Source: Phyllostachys edulis
Lineage: Eukaryota; Streptophyta; Magnoliopsida; Poales; Poaceae
Reading direction: 5' to 3'
Length of the DNA: 64,000 bases
Assembly (NCBI GenBank): GCA_036346405.1
Contig: CM070562.1
Span: 106,096,999-106,160,998, forward strand
In this document: positions 48,053 through 58,103 of the stretch, one piece after another
Layout: the number at the start of each line of letters is the position of its first letter
Position numbering within the stretch: the stretch's first letter is position 1
Position numbers and translations under genes: made by a program
The notes under the pieces: generated by a model
Database searches by the model: none
The model's input: only the letters and a program-made list of their open reading frames with translations
Told to the model about the DNA's origin: nothing

Positions 48053-49089
48053 TATTGGAATTTTGAGCTTAGCCTATATAATATTTTAATTAAATCTTAG
48101 AAAAATCCTAAAGAACTATTCATGCATGATGAAAGGTGAAAAATTTAGTACCATAATGCTAATCTAGGTGGAATGAGACCAACATATAAGGTAGAGTTGG
48201 TCTTACCTATTTGAAGCAAGCAAAAGGAGAACATACACACGCGCGCGCTCGCTCGTCTCGCTACGCTTCGCCATCTCCATCTCCATCTCCCGCCCGCATG
48301 TGAATGGTTCGGCGATTTCGTCTCCAGTTGTATGTGGAGCTGTAGTTTTTTTTTTTTGCACCTCATAACCATGCACATTGATCAGAAACTGAATACACTG
48401 TTTCAATTGACTTTTATGGCACGCCTTAACCGCGGTTAAAGTAGTGTAATGTCATTTATGACGGCAGTTTCTAATCAGCATTATAGCGGCAGTTTCTTTT
48501 GCTGACTCTGGCTTTATAAAAAGGAGATCTCTCCTCTCAGATCAGACACACCAAAATAGAGAGAGGCTCTCAAAATAAACAGACTCAGTTTTGTGCTGTT
48601 GCCCGTTTCCTTGTTGCTGTGCTACCCGGCTACTCCATCCATTCCTCGGCGTGCACCGACGTGGGGAGAGCAGTGTCTCCGAAGCCGGCATCCCTTACGA
48701 TCCTGCACGGGTTGGGGCGAATCATGTTTTTAGGAAGCATTCGTATGACTGCTCACTGCTTCCTTCTCTGCGCGTCGTCTTCTTCGAATCAAACTCTACC
48801 GCGACCTTCGTCGGAGCGATCCTCTGTAAGTCGCGGTGATAACATTTCATATGGCTAGGCTTTGTTTTCTAGATATTTGTTATATGATGATGTTGATGCC
48901 TACTATTGTTAGTAGCATATTAATTCTAGGCTTTGCCTTGTTAATGCATATATATGAGGTATATATATATTTGAGTTGATGATCATGTTACTATTCATAG
49001 TCCCAAATATGCCTAGTTTATATGCTGCTGTCGATTCAATTATTGTTTTAGGAATTATAACAATCACAAAAGTGCGCATATATCCAACA
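48053..49089 (+). mobile_element. Solo LTR of the Copia-B family
   Basis: 1037 bp, starting TATTGGAATTTTGAGC (TG changed to TA) and ending ATATATCCAACA, flanked by a perfect duplication GTCAG (48048-48052 and 49090-49094). It aligns throughout with 46714-47742. No internal region is present. Confidence 0.93.
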
Positions 49090-49094
49090 GTCAG

Positions 49095-49268
49095 TAGAAT
49101 AATGTCCTCGCCTCTCCTCGCCTATGCAACTGCAAAGCGAAGACGTAATACCTAATACAGACACCAACCAAACCAAGCTCGGCTCAATGAGGCGACGGAA
49201 GGGATCTTGGCCAGATGCACATACGCTGTGAGGCTAGCTCTCGCTCCTCGGCCGTCTCATGTGCAAAT
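49095..49268. other. Short host-like segment before Copia-C
   Basis: About 170 bp of unique, GC-moderate sequence with no ORF or repeat that I can assign. Confidence 0.4.
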
Positions 49269-49484
49269 TGTTGATAAACTCTAGATCGAGGGTTTATGGA
49301 TATAATATCGACATTATCTCACGTGGGTTTTAGTATTTAAATACAACCCCTTTGTACTCAGAAATAAATTGATCAATTAATAAAGAGGCTCTCTATATTG
49401 TGTCTCTATCTAATTGTCTCTTTGTCGATTGTCTATTATTGGTGATTGGTTCATTTCATCCTATGACGACTTCATTCTTCAACA
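49269..49484 (+). repeat. Copia-C 5' LTR
   Basis: Starts TGTTGATAAACTC and ends CATTCTTCAACA. It includes tatttaaata at about 49333 as a likely core promoter. Short LTRs of this form precede a gttatcagcac type primer site in several plant copia families. Confidence 0.75.
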
Positions 49485-49501
49485 TGTTATTAGCACAAAT
49501 C
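49485..49501 (+). other. Copia-C primer-binding site
   Basis: tgttattagcacaaat directly follows the LTR. It matches the ttatcagcacga-type internal-tRNA primer site of many plant copia elements, with one or two changes. Confidence 0.6.
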
Positions 49502-49564
49502 GCTCTACACGGCCGAATCGGTATGTCGTCGGGGTTGCATATTTCAATCTCTAATTTCGCAGAG

Positions 49565-51180
49565 GTCAAGGGAGGTCCTCACCCATGGGGGAGGTCCAAG
49601 CACAGGACCGGAGGTCCAAAGACACAACAATGAGGAGGTCCTATGGACAAAAGGTCCAAAGGACTTGCTCACGGGAGGTCCGAAGGTCAAGATCAAAAGC
49701 AACGGGGAGGTCCTGACGGTTAGATCCTCAGAGGGGAGGTCCTGACAGTCAGATCCACAAGGGGAAGTCCTGACGGTTAGATCCTCAAGGGGGAGGCCTG
49801 AACGGTTAAGATCTCCAAAGGAGAGGTCTTAACGGTCAGATCTAGCAAAGGGGAGGTCTGAACGGTTAAGATCTCCAAAGAGAAGGTCTTAACGGTCAGA
49901 TCTAGCAAAGGGGAGGTTTGAACGATTAAGATCTCCAAAGGGGAGGTCTTAACGGTCAGATCTAGCAAAGGAGAGGTATGGACGGTTAAGATCTCCAAAG
50001 GGGAGGTCTTAATGGCCGATCTAACAAAGGGGAGGTCTGGACGGTTAAGATCTCCAAAGGGGAGGTCTTAATGGCCAGATCTAACAAAGGGGAGGTCTGG
50101 ACGGTTAAGATCTCCAAAGGGGAGGTCTTAACGGCCAGATCTCACAAAGGGGAGGTCTGGATGGTTAAGATCTCCAAATGGGAGGTCTTAATGGCCAGAT
50201 CTCACAAAGGGGAGGTCCACATGAACGAGAGGGAGGTCCTAAAGGACACAGGGAGGTCCTGAAGGACGTGGGGAGGTCCAAATAGACAAGGAGGAGGTCC
50301 TAGAGGACATGGGGAAGGTTTAGACCTGGGGGGGGTCTAAGCCAGAAATCATCACAGAGAGGGGTTTGGGTCAAAGGAGGTCCAGACGCTTGGAATGTCT
50401 AGACCTAAGGAGGTCTGGACCCTTAGAGGAGATCAAAGGAGGTCCAATCGAACACTCAAGGGAAGTTCAATTGAGTGCAGGGGAGGTACAAACGATCCTC
50501 AGGAGGTGCCAAAGAATACAAGGGAATCCAAATGAACCTGAGAGGGTTCAAAATGGATAGAAGGAATTCAGATGATCCTAAGGAGGTTCAATTGTACAGA
50601 GCAACTTTGAAAGGAACCCAAAGAGGTTTAATTGAACATAAAGGGAAAGAGGGTTTGAACAAGAGGAAGATCCAGACGGGGGAATTTAACCCAAGATTGA
50701 ATATCAGATATCATGGATACTTGAAATGCAAACCTGAACTTGGAATACCTTAAGATGGTTGTGACCCAAAGGAAAGGTCAACACCCTAGAAGGGGTCTGG
50801 TCCAAGGAGGAGGTTTAACTCAAAGAGAAGCCAGAGATGAGGCTCAGACTTAAGAAGGTCTGAGCAAAAGAGAACCAGAGAGGTAGTCCAAGGGATTCAG
50901 GTCAACAAAGAAGTGGTCTGAACCACGAGGAAGTCCATACCAGCAAAAAAGGTAGTCTAGACACAAAAGAGGTATATCCTCACAGAAGAGTTCCAGGCAC
51001 AAGGAGATCTGGCCTCAAGGAGATGGCCAGACAATAGGGTGGCTTGGGCATGAGAGCATGCCCAAACAAGATTGAGGAAAAGAGATCTGGGCACAAGAGC
51101 TGGGCAAGAGAAGAGTAGATCCTACAACGAAAAGTAGAGATAGCTCCAGAGAACTTAAGTAACACCAAAAGGACCAAACT
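49565..51180 (-). repeat. AGGTC-type repeat region of the 3' LTR
   Basis: The word ggaggtcc/ggaggtct recurs dozens of times. Its centre (49680-50230) is a regular higher-order array, and the flanks are degenerate. It is the reverse complement of the gacctcc array at 1-790. Confidence 0.85.
49680..50230. repeat. Higher-order tandem array: two 30-bp monomers alternating in a 60-bp unit
   Basis: Monomer A begins ggaggtcttaacggtcag and monomer B begins ggaggtctgaacggttaa. Each is 30 bp and they alternate for about eight to nine 60-bp units. Because 60 is a multiple of three, frames stay open on both strands (minus 49998-49777, plus 50071-50262), giving repeat peptides that are probably incidental. 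Confidence 0.9.
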
Positions 51181-51343
51181 TTGGATTAGTTGAAGTGTAG
51201 TTTAGTCATTTTAAACACCCAAATTCTGAAAATCTCAAGTTAAACTTTGAATACTCATTAAAACAAAATGGTTCTTTTTATTTTGAAATTTTTTTCTTCA
51301 AAAAGGCTCAGAAAACCAGGGTGTTACAAACCTACCCCCCTTA

Positions 51344-53693
51344 AGGGAATCTCGACCTCGAGATTCGAAGAGGCTAGAGAGAAAAGGGGTAGCAGCAAAG
51401 GGCTTCAACTAGGCTGGTCTTGAACAAGTGGCTAGGAGGCGCATGGGCTGGTCTCAGAGTTCTTTGCAAGGTCCTGCCCTTGTTCTGCCATCTCCCTTTT
51501 TTGCGACCATTGTTTTGTTGTCGGCAGGGTACTTATAACTTGAGTGCCTTAGGATTGGTCCTGTTAAATCTCAGCTTCTTTGCTTCTGGAGGTAGTCTGG
51601 AAGATGAACCTATTGTCCTCTCTTTCTTAGCCTGATTGGAAATGCCTTAATAACTTACACTCTACTGTTATACTTCAGAGGCCAAGGATGTCTTCAAATA
51701 ATTCTTGCCTTCCTGACTTGAACAATTGATTCCTCAGGAGGCAATATCTCAGGCCTTTCTGATTTGCCTTTCAGCACTGAAGTTGCTTGGGGTGCCGAAG
51801 AACGCTTGAAAGGGGACATCCAGAGAGCTAGGAGAAAAGACCAAGGATAGGGGAGAGACAAAAGACCAAGAGGGGATAAAGCAGTACCACACCCCACAAA
51901 GAACCAATCTGAAAAACTGCTCAAAAGAGCTCCACAACTTTTAACGTTCTAACGATCAGAACACTAAACTGGCAAAGGGGCTTACGACACGAGGAGAGTG
52001 CAGGTGGTTTAAGCTATATGGTTGGGCGAACGAAACGAGCTTCAATCCTCGGTCTTCAAAAGGTCTTGCACAATGTCCTTGGAGAGCAGAGACGACGTTG
52101 TTTCTTTACTTCCATCTAGCTTTCTCTTCAGGAGTTACTTGTCATAACTAATGGCTGGGTACTAGCCAGGAGCCAAAAATCCGCCTTCCTGTCCTTACTA
52201 GATCCTAAGCTTATGATTGTAAAGATCCACCAATCAGCTTACTTTGAAATCACTCAACTGAAAGAATTCAATTATTTAATCAAAATCACAACCAACTAGA
52301 AAGAGCACAAAACCCACAAACCTTCATAACAAAGTCTCGCAAAAGATTTCTTATCCTTCCTCCAGTTCACATACTTTAAAGTTATCCAATTAGAATTTCA
52401 GCCATCTAATCAATCTCCCAAGATATTGGTAATTCAACAAAATTCACAATTCCTTTTTGGGCATAAGCTTAGATAATTCAACAAGTCCATCACTTTGACT
52501 GGCATACTCCTTTACCCAAAGTCCGGGGATTATCTTTTAATCCAAAAGCTCCAAGATTACTATATTCAATCTTGAATCAAAGGTTCTCCCAAGCGGCTCT
52601 TCTGGAATCATGAGTTCAATTTAGTCCACCAAATTATTTATCACCAGCTATCTAGCAACTATATTGATTATTATCAATCTCCGAAAGTTACACCTTAATC
52701 ATACATTCCAATATTCAATCATCACGCCATTCCAAAATCTGATTACAACATACCCCGATAATCAGGTCAAGGCTCTTTCAAATTTAAATTCTCTAATCCA
52801 ATTGTATCCCACTATATCCCACACAACCCCATAATCTAATACAAGCTTCCAATTAACAAAACATTAGGCTCGGGTTTATGGGCAATCCAATTCATTCTCG
52901 ATCGAATCATTACTACTCAATCCTATATCTTAAATCCTACTAATCCATGATCTGAGCAAGGCTTTTATCCAAAACCTGACCAAGGTTTCCTTCATGTCCA
53001 GATTTTTATTTAGTCAAACTCAATTGGATTCAACACAATCCACACATTTATTATAAGCTTCTAATTAGCATTGCAATCTATTCCAGATTCTAGAGTATTC
53101 AATTTACACCAATAATCGAGTCAATAATTCAAATTCCTATCTCCTGCATAAACCCTAAAAACCTTTCCTTCACAGATCACTCCTACAAGCACAATCTATA
53201 CAATCCACCAACTTGTTCCTCTATATTCCATTTGCAACCAAGGCATATCCTCCATCAATCCCCAGAATCCAATAAAATTCCTTATGATCAAATTCTAGAA
53301 TCTTTGATTCGCCAAAACAAATTTACCAAGTCTTCTCTAAAGCTACCTAGCTGGGCCTCCAAATGCACTGGTAATTTAAACAACTATAGCTCCTAAGAGT
53401 CTGGCAATCTGGGGTCTTGAATCTTACGCAGAGCCTTCTGATGCTCCCAGAGCTAGAACACAAAGGGTTCGCCCTATAGAACTTTTCGAGAGGAAAGAGG
53501 ATCCATTTAGCTTTTATAGATCGTTGGGGCAAGCAAAAAGATAAGAAGGATTTAGGGTAAGGGAGATCTGAGAGAAGGGGATAAGAATAGAAAGATGACC
53601 CAGATAAGGAAAGAACAACTTATTTTTCTTGTTGTAAAATAAGTTTTTGAAACTTCAAGCTAACGGCCATTCTACTAGGTTCACGACTGCGAT
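51344..53693 (-). other. Interior of the gypsy-like element
   Basis: No gag, protease, integrase or reverse-transcriptase motif is present on either strand. 52200-53340 is strikingly low in G on the plus strand and rich in caa/att words, with stops in all frames. A nonautonomous element would be expected to look like this. Confidence 0.6.
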
Positions 53694-53710
53694 CGAAAAG
53701 CTCGATACCA
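53694..53710 (-). other. Primer-binding site of the gypsy-like element
   Basis: In element orientation TGGTATCGAGCTTTTCG lies a few bases inside the 5' LTR. It matches initiator Met-tRNA-type plant primer sites in its first eight bases. Confidence 0.6.
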
Positions 53711-53713
53711 CTT

Positions 53714-54075
53714 TGTAACACCCGCTTTGGGGTCACTGAGAGGTCCTCCTGGATCAACCGGAGAGTCCATCAGGACCTCCCAGAAGACCCAGTAGAGCCA
53801 CCCGAGAGGACCTACAGGACCGCCTAGGAGGTCCTGCAGGACCACCCGGAGGTCCTGGGAGCGTCCCCGAGGAGGTCGTGGGAGGTCTTCAGGGTGCTCC
53901 TTGGCTCCGCGACCTCCTCGGGGACGCTCCCAGGACCTCCGGGTGGTCCTGCAGAACCTCCTGGGCAGTCCTGGAGGTCCTCTTGGGTGGCTCTGCTTGG
54001 TCTTCTGGGAGGTCCTGATGGACTCTCCGGTTGATCCAGGAGGACCTCTCGGGTGACCCCGGGCGGGGTGTTACA
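53714..54075. repeat. 362-bp near-perfect palindrome serving as the 5' LTR
   Basis: Two arms of about 165 nt (53714-53878 and 53910-54075) are about 90 percent complementary and are separated by about 30 nt. Both start TGTAACACCC. The unit could extrude as a cruciform or form a long RNA hairpin. It carries aggtcct words like those at 3030-3230. Confidence 0.9.
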
Positions 54076-55562
54076 CTGAGGCACCATCTCCATGCAGACC
54101 TAAAGTCTGAATACTTAATAGAGGAGGATCCACTGGCATTGTGGAATTCCTTGAAGGAACGCTATAACCAACAGAGATCTGTCCTACTCCCAGAAGCACA
54201 ACGAGAATGGACTAACCTGCACTTTCAGGATTTAAAGATCGTGGCAACATATAACTCTGCCATGCACAAACTTATCTCTAAATTGAGGTTTTGTAACCAA
54301 AAAGTTATAGAAGTCGATATGTTAGAGAAGACTTTGTGCACCTTTCACCCCAATATGCGGGTACTGTAGCAAAAGTACCGCAATGCTAGGAACTTGAAGT
54401 ACTCTAGCTAATGTACACCCTGTCGGAAGCAGATAAACATGCAGAACTTCTAATAGAAAACCATCATATACATCCCACTGGGACAATGGTTGTCCCTGAA
54501 GTACACGCCAATGTTCAGCAGGCTAGTAGAAGCTAGGACCGCGAAAAAGGTCCAAAACAGAATGGGATAAATGGAAGAAGGTTGGGATGCAGAAAGGCAG
54601 GGGTAAAACTCATCGTAGAGTATCAGGCAAAGGGATGCCCCAGAAGCAAGAATCAAGCAGCAACACTGCTCATCCTCCCCAGACGTGTTTCTGATGTGGT
54701 TACACCGACCATTGGTCGCGCATTTGCCGCACCCCGTAGCATTTGGTGAATCTCTACATGCAATCCACTGGTAGAGTCAAGAAGACTCAAGGAAACAAAG
54801 TTGAGGCTCACTTCGCCACTCAGCCCGCTTTGATTGGACCGTCTCCTAGCCAAGACATCGAGAAGACTGATTACATGATTCTTGACGATGTGGCTCAGGG
54901 AGAAGGCACCTCCATGGATCATGATGATCTTCTTGGGTTGGAGCTTCTTGACCTCCATAAGTACAACTAGGATCCATATGGAGACCTCAAGTAGTCTCCT
55001 TAGACGAATTTTTGCATATCAGTTTAGTTTTTGTTCCCGATGAACATTGGTTTATTCATGCTCATTTTGAGCATTTATCTTTCATTATTTGATTAGGCTG
55101 GACTCTTGACATTGTTATTTTTCTAGATTATTCAATTCATTATTTTTATTGGTCTATGCTTGTTCTACATTTCGAACTATATTTCCAGTTGAATAATTGT
55201 TTGATAATAAATCATGTTTTACATATATAACAACTCAGTACGATCCAATGGCGGAAGAGGAAATCTGTCTTGTAGACAGTTGCACCAGTAATTTATTTTT
55301 TAGGGAAACTAAATATTTTTAGACATTAACTAACAAAACTGAGAATATTATGACCATCGCTGGAAGCTATACTCTTATTGCCGGCACTAGAAGGGTCGTT
55401 ATAGTTCTCCCTACGGGTACTTGTATAACTATTGAGGATACTTTTATGTATCCCGAATCTAAATGTACCCTCAATTTTAAAGGCATTCGTCTGAACGGAT
55501 TTCACGTAGAAACCGATAATGAGAATGGTACAAAATACCTAGTCATGACTAAGTCTAACTGA
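54076..55562 (+). pseudogene. Copia-C gag and protease remnant
   Basis: Gag resumes with LRHHLHADLKSEYL at 54076 and continues DPLALWNSLKERY and FCNQKVIEVDMLEKTL to a stop at 54367-54369, typical of the UBN2-type gag of copia. A zinc knuckle C-x2-C-x4-H-x4-C lies at 54686-54727, with a TGA inside the first Cys pair. The protease region at 55250-55562 reads LVDSCTSN where DSGATH-like residues are expected, then MTIAGSYTLIAG. Stops at several points mark it as dead. Confidence 0.8.
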
Positions 55563-55697
55563 TGCTAGAAGCAAGTGGTTGAAAAACTTCCTTCTTTCTC
55601 ATCAGAATTGTACCACACTTATAAAAAAAACATGAAGTTTATGTTGCGATGAAAACAATTCTTAAGCACACATAAATTTTAACATCTAGATCCAGTC

Positions 55698-55836
55698 ATC
55701 ATTGACCAAAATCGGTTGTCGCCGTTACCATCACCAATCCGATCATCTCCATCGTCTTCTTGGTCACCGGCGCAATGCTGGTCATCGCCATCATCCTCAA
55801 CACCGGAAGATCCGCCACCCTAGCGGTCGTCCCAGG
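55698..55836 (+). other. Exon-like segment coding a hydrophobic helix
   Basis: After a TGA at 55698 the frame reads VVAVTITNPIISIVFLVTG followed by AMLVIAIILNTGRSATLAVVP, ending CCAG at a GTGCGT donor-like site (about 55836). Third positions are mostly C, as in GC3-rich grass genes, and the peptide looks like one or two membrane segments. The family is not recognised. It sits between truncated retroelements, so it may be a captured or stranded exon. Confidence 0.35.
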
Positions 55837-56228
55837 TGCGTGTGTGTGCCACTCTCTCCTTCCCTCCCAGGACCACCCTTTTTCTCCACATGCCAGCACC
55901 ACCCTTTTTCTCCGCAGGCCGGCGCGTCTATTCTATAGGTAGCACTGATACTTTGCAAGCCACCACCTTTTCCTCCTCTCTCTCTCCTCCAAGGTAGCTT
56001 CCATCCGGCGTGGACCTACAAGGCCACCGGACACCATGGAGCATTGTACTGAGTTGAACGGATGTCCCTGCCTCTCCCTCTCTCTCCGCATGCGTTCTGT
56101 TTTGCTGATGAGGTAGTGGTTTCAGCGACGGAGGGGTGTACTTTTTACATTGCAGTCGTGGCGTGCGAAACTACGGATTGGCCTCATGTGATGGGCCGTG
56201 TCATGTGCGCATTGCCCGTCTAGTTTTG
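55837..56228. other. Unassigned DNA between Copia-C and the gag fragment
   Basis: C/T-rich sequence with ctctctctc stretches and no ORF of interest. Confidence 0.4.
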
Positions 56229-56229
56229 G

Positions 56230-56727
56230 TTAATCTACCGGTACCACAAAAACCATTGGATGGAACGCTTCCTTAAATTCTGCCCAGGGTATGTCTCTGC
56301 CTGGATGAAGAGTCTGGTGGTTCATCCACCAGGCTGCTGCTTGTCCTTGTAGCTGATGAGAAGCAAATAAGGCCTTCTCCTTGTCATTACATTGAATGGT
56401 ATCCAATTTCCTTTCAATGTCCTGTATCCAATCATCAGCTGCTAGAGGTTCTGGTGATACTGAGAATACCGGGGGTCTTGTCTTCTGGAAATCCATCCAT
56501 ATGAATCCTAGGGTTATTCCATTATTGGTTCCGAGGTAGGGTCCAGCTGGTGATCTAGTAGCAATCTGCTCAAGTAGCCTGGTGTGCTGTTCCATCATCC
56601 TTGCTTGGTTCTGTTCTGCCTGATATCTGTTCCTTTCCATCATGGCCATCACTTCCGCCAAGCTTGGCTGTTGTTCTGCTGAATCAGCCTTGTGGTTGGT
56701 GTTGTTTTTGGTTCTCAATCCAGACAT
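56230..56727 (-). pseudogene. Gypsy gag, C-terminally truncated
   Basis: The 165-codon frame has a Gln-rich N-terminal part, then FQKTRPPVFSVSPEPLAADDWIQDIERK and LFASHQLQGQAAAWW, hallmarks of the Retrotrans_gag capsid domain of plant Ty3/gypsy elements. It stops shortly after IPWAEFKEAFHP because the element is truncated. Zinc knuckle and pol are missing. Confidence 0.85.
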
Positions 56728-57021
56728 CTTGGGAATGTAATTCTACAGCGGTTTTGACCAAACATAGTAAGATAAGTAAGATTCAGATTTAAGTTAAGTG
56801 GAGAAGGAAACAGGTAAGGATTAAGACGAAAAGAAGGAAATGAATTTTTGACAAGGGTGATATACAGATACTGGTAGGGAAAACAAGTTCATTTTATTTC
56901 ACATAAGTACACACAAATCTTACAAAAGCTGGGCATATACTGCTTAGAGTATATTACACAACCTTTATTACGAGCCAAAACTGTACTAGACTAGGGTAAC
57001 TCTACAATACACTAATGTGCT

Positions 57022-57771
57022 CTACTGACTGAAGAGGGTCTTCTCACTTTTCATCAGATGGAGGGTTGCTTGTGGTATAGATGATTTCTCCCTCTGGATC
57101 TTCCTCTTCTTCCTCTTCAGCATTCTTTGCCAGGTGGCTGGGCCCTTGCTCTTCAACCTTTTCTTTTCCCTTGATGGATCCTTGAAATAGGCGAAGTAGT
57201 CGTGCGCTATACCCGTTGGGTGAGTGCGAGCACCAGGAGATGACTCTGGAGTGTTGTATGGAGATTCTGGTGTATAGCTAGGCGACTTTGGTGTATAATC
57301 CGCCATTGGATTAGCAGGAGGGTTGGGACTCTCGTCACAGACAGATCCGGATCCCAAATCCAGTGTATCACGGTGAAGTAATTCCCTTTGCTGATTCTGC
57401 ATTCCCTGCTTGGCCAGATAATACCTCTGATGCATCCTTTGATATTCACTTAGAGTTCTGACATATAGAGCTTCTTGAGTCACTATGTGAGTGGCAGCCT
57501 CATGGAGTCATGGGTCTTCATCGTCATTTGGTAAGGGAACAAGGACACTGAATCCATTGTTCCCCTCCTGTGGGATGAGCTGGAATTTAGAGTCCTCAAA
57601 TTCTTCATCATAATGCTGACGGAGGTGCAGAACCACCAGTCTTGCTGCGTCTTGGATTGCGTCCCTTTCCCGATGGCGAAAGCCTACAAACTGACATTCA
57701 GTGTCTAGTCTGTAAGCTACTGGAATCAAAGTCACCCATGCTTTCCATTGATATCTTCTGTCGTGGATCAA
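57022..57771 (-). pseudogene. Extra ORF upstream of gag, one in-frame stop
   Basis: 57771-57508 and 57483-57022 lie in one frame, separated by a TGA after DDEDP. The first part contains GFRHRERDAIQDAARLVVLHL and the second a coiled-coil-like segment (QALYVRTL-type to QRELLHRD), a Ser/Pro-rich linker with YTPKSPSYTPESPY repeats and a basic tail. Similar extra ORFs precede gag in some grass gypsy elements; I do not know the function. Confidence 0.55.
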
Positions 57772-58088
57772 TTGTTCTTTAGTGTGGAATATCGGTAGCT
57801 ATCCAGCTACTGCACCTATGAATTGTATCATTCTTCTTAGTCTTGAGGCCCATCCTTTCAACTTTGCAGGGTCGGAATAAGAGTTCGGCGTCTTCCTAAC
57901 AGACGGAAAGTTGAATATTTAGTTAAGAGGTGATAATTCTTTTGATGAAAACAATACAAGTTTTTCAAGAAAACTATAGTTAAGATGAGGTAGCAAGGGA
58001 AGGAGACCCTTTTGTAATTTTTGAAATTAGCATTTTAAAGGTCTTCATTCCTATAACCGAGATAAGGTCTCAACTTACGGTCAAGCTG

Positions 58089-58100
58089 GCTCTGATACCA
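58089..58100 (-). other. Gypsy primer-binding site (initiator Met-tRNA)
   Basis: GCTCTGATACCA on the plus strand reads TGGTATCAGAGC in element orientation, three bases from the LTR end TGTTACAAAG. Confidence 0.88.
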
Positions 58101-58103
58101 CTT

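Larger units (their letters stand above)
49565..54075 (-). mobile_element. Gypsy-like element without coding capacity, minus orientation
   Basis: Read on the minus strand: 54075-53714 is the 5' LTR (TGTAACACCCC...GGGTGTTACA), then a primer site TGGTATCGAGC (53710-53700), an interior of 2.4 kb, a polypurine tract AAGGGGGGTAGG (51340-51331), and a 3' LTR starting TGTAACACCCTGG at 51328 and truncated at about 49565. The two LTRs share only termini and AGGTC-type repeats. Right flank is Copia-C gag. A target duplication was not found. Confidence 0.65.
49269..55690 (+). mobile_element. Copia-C: truncated Ty1/copia element interrupted by a gypsy-like element
   Basis: A 216-bp 5' LTR (49269-49484) is followed by a half-primer site and the first codons of gag. 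Gag resumes at 54076 after the gypsy-like insert and reaches the protease at 55250-55562. Integrase, reverse transcriptase and the 3' LTR are missing: the element stops at about 55690. Around 80-100 gag codons are missing across the interruption, so the insertion was accompanied by a deletion. Confidence 0.75.

Noticed and set aside
49777..50262. Repeat proteins on both strands
   Set aside because: The 60-bp unit is a multiple of three, so frames stay open by arithmetic; no start context or homologue.
53709..54080. Foldback transposon with its own target duplication
   Set aside because: Flanks are CACTT on the left and CTGAG on the right, which do not match, and a primer site adjoins it as for an LTR.
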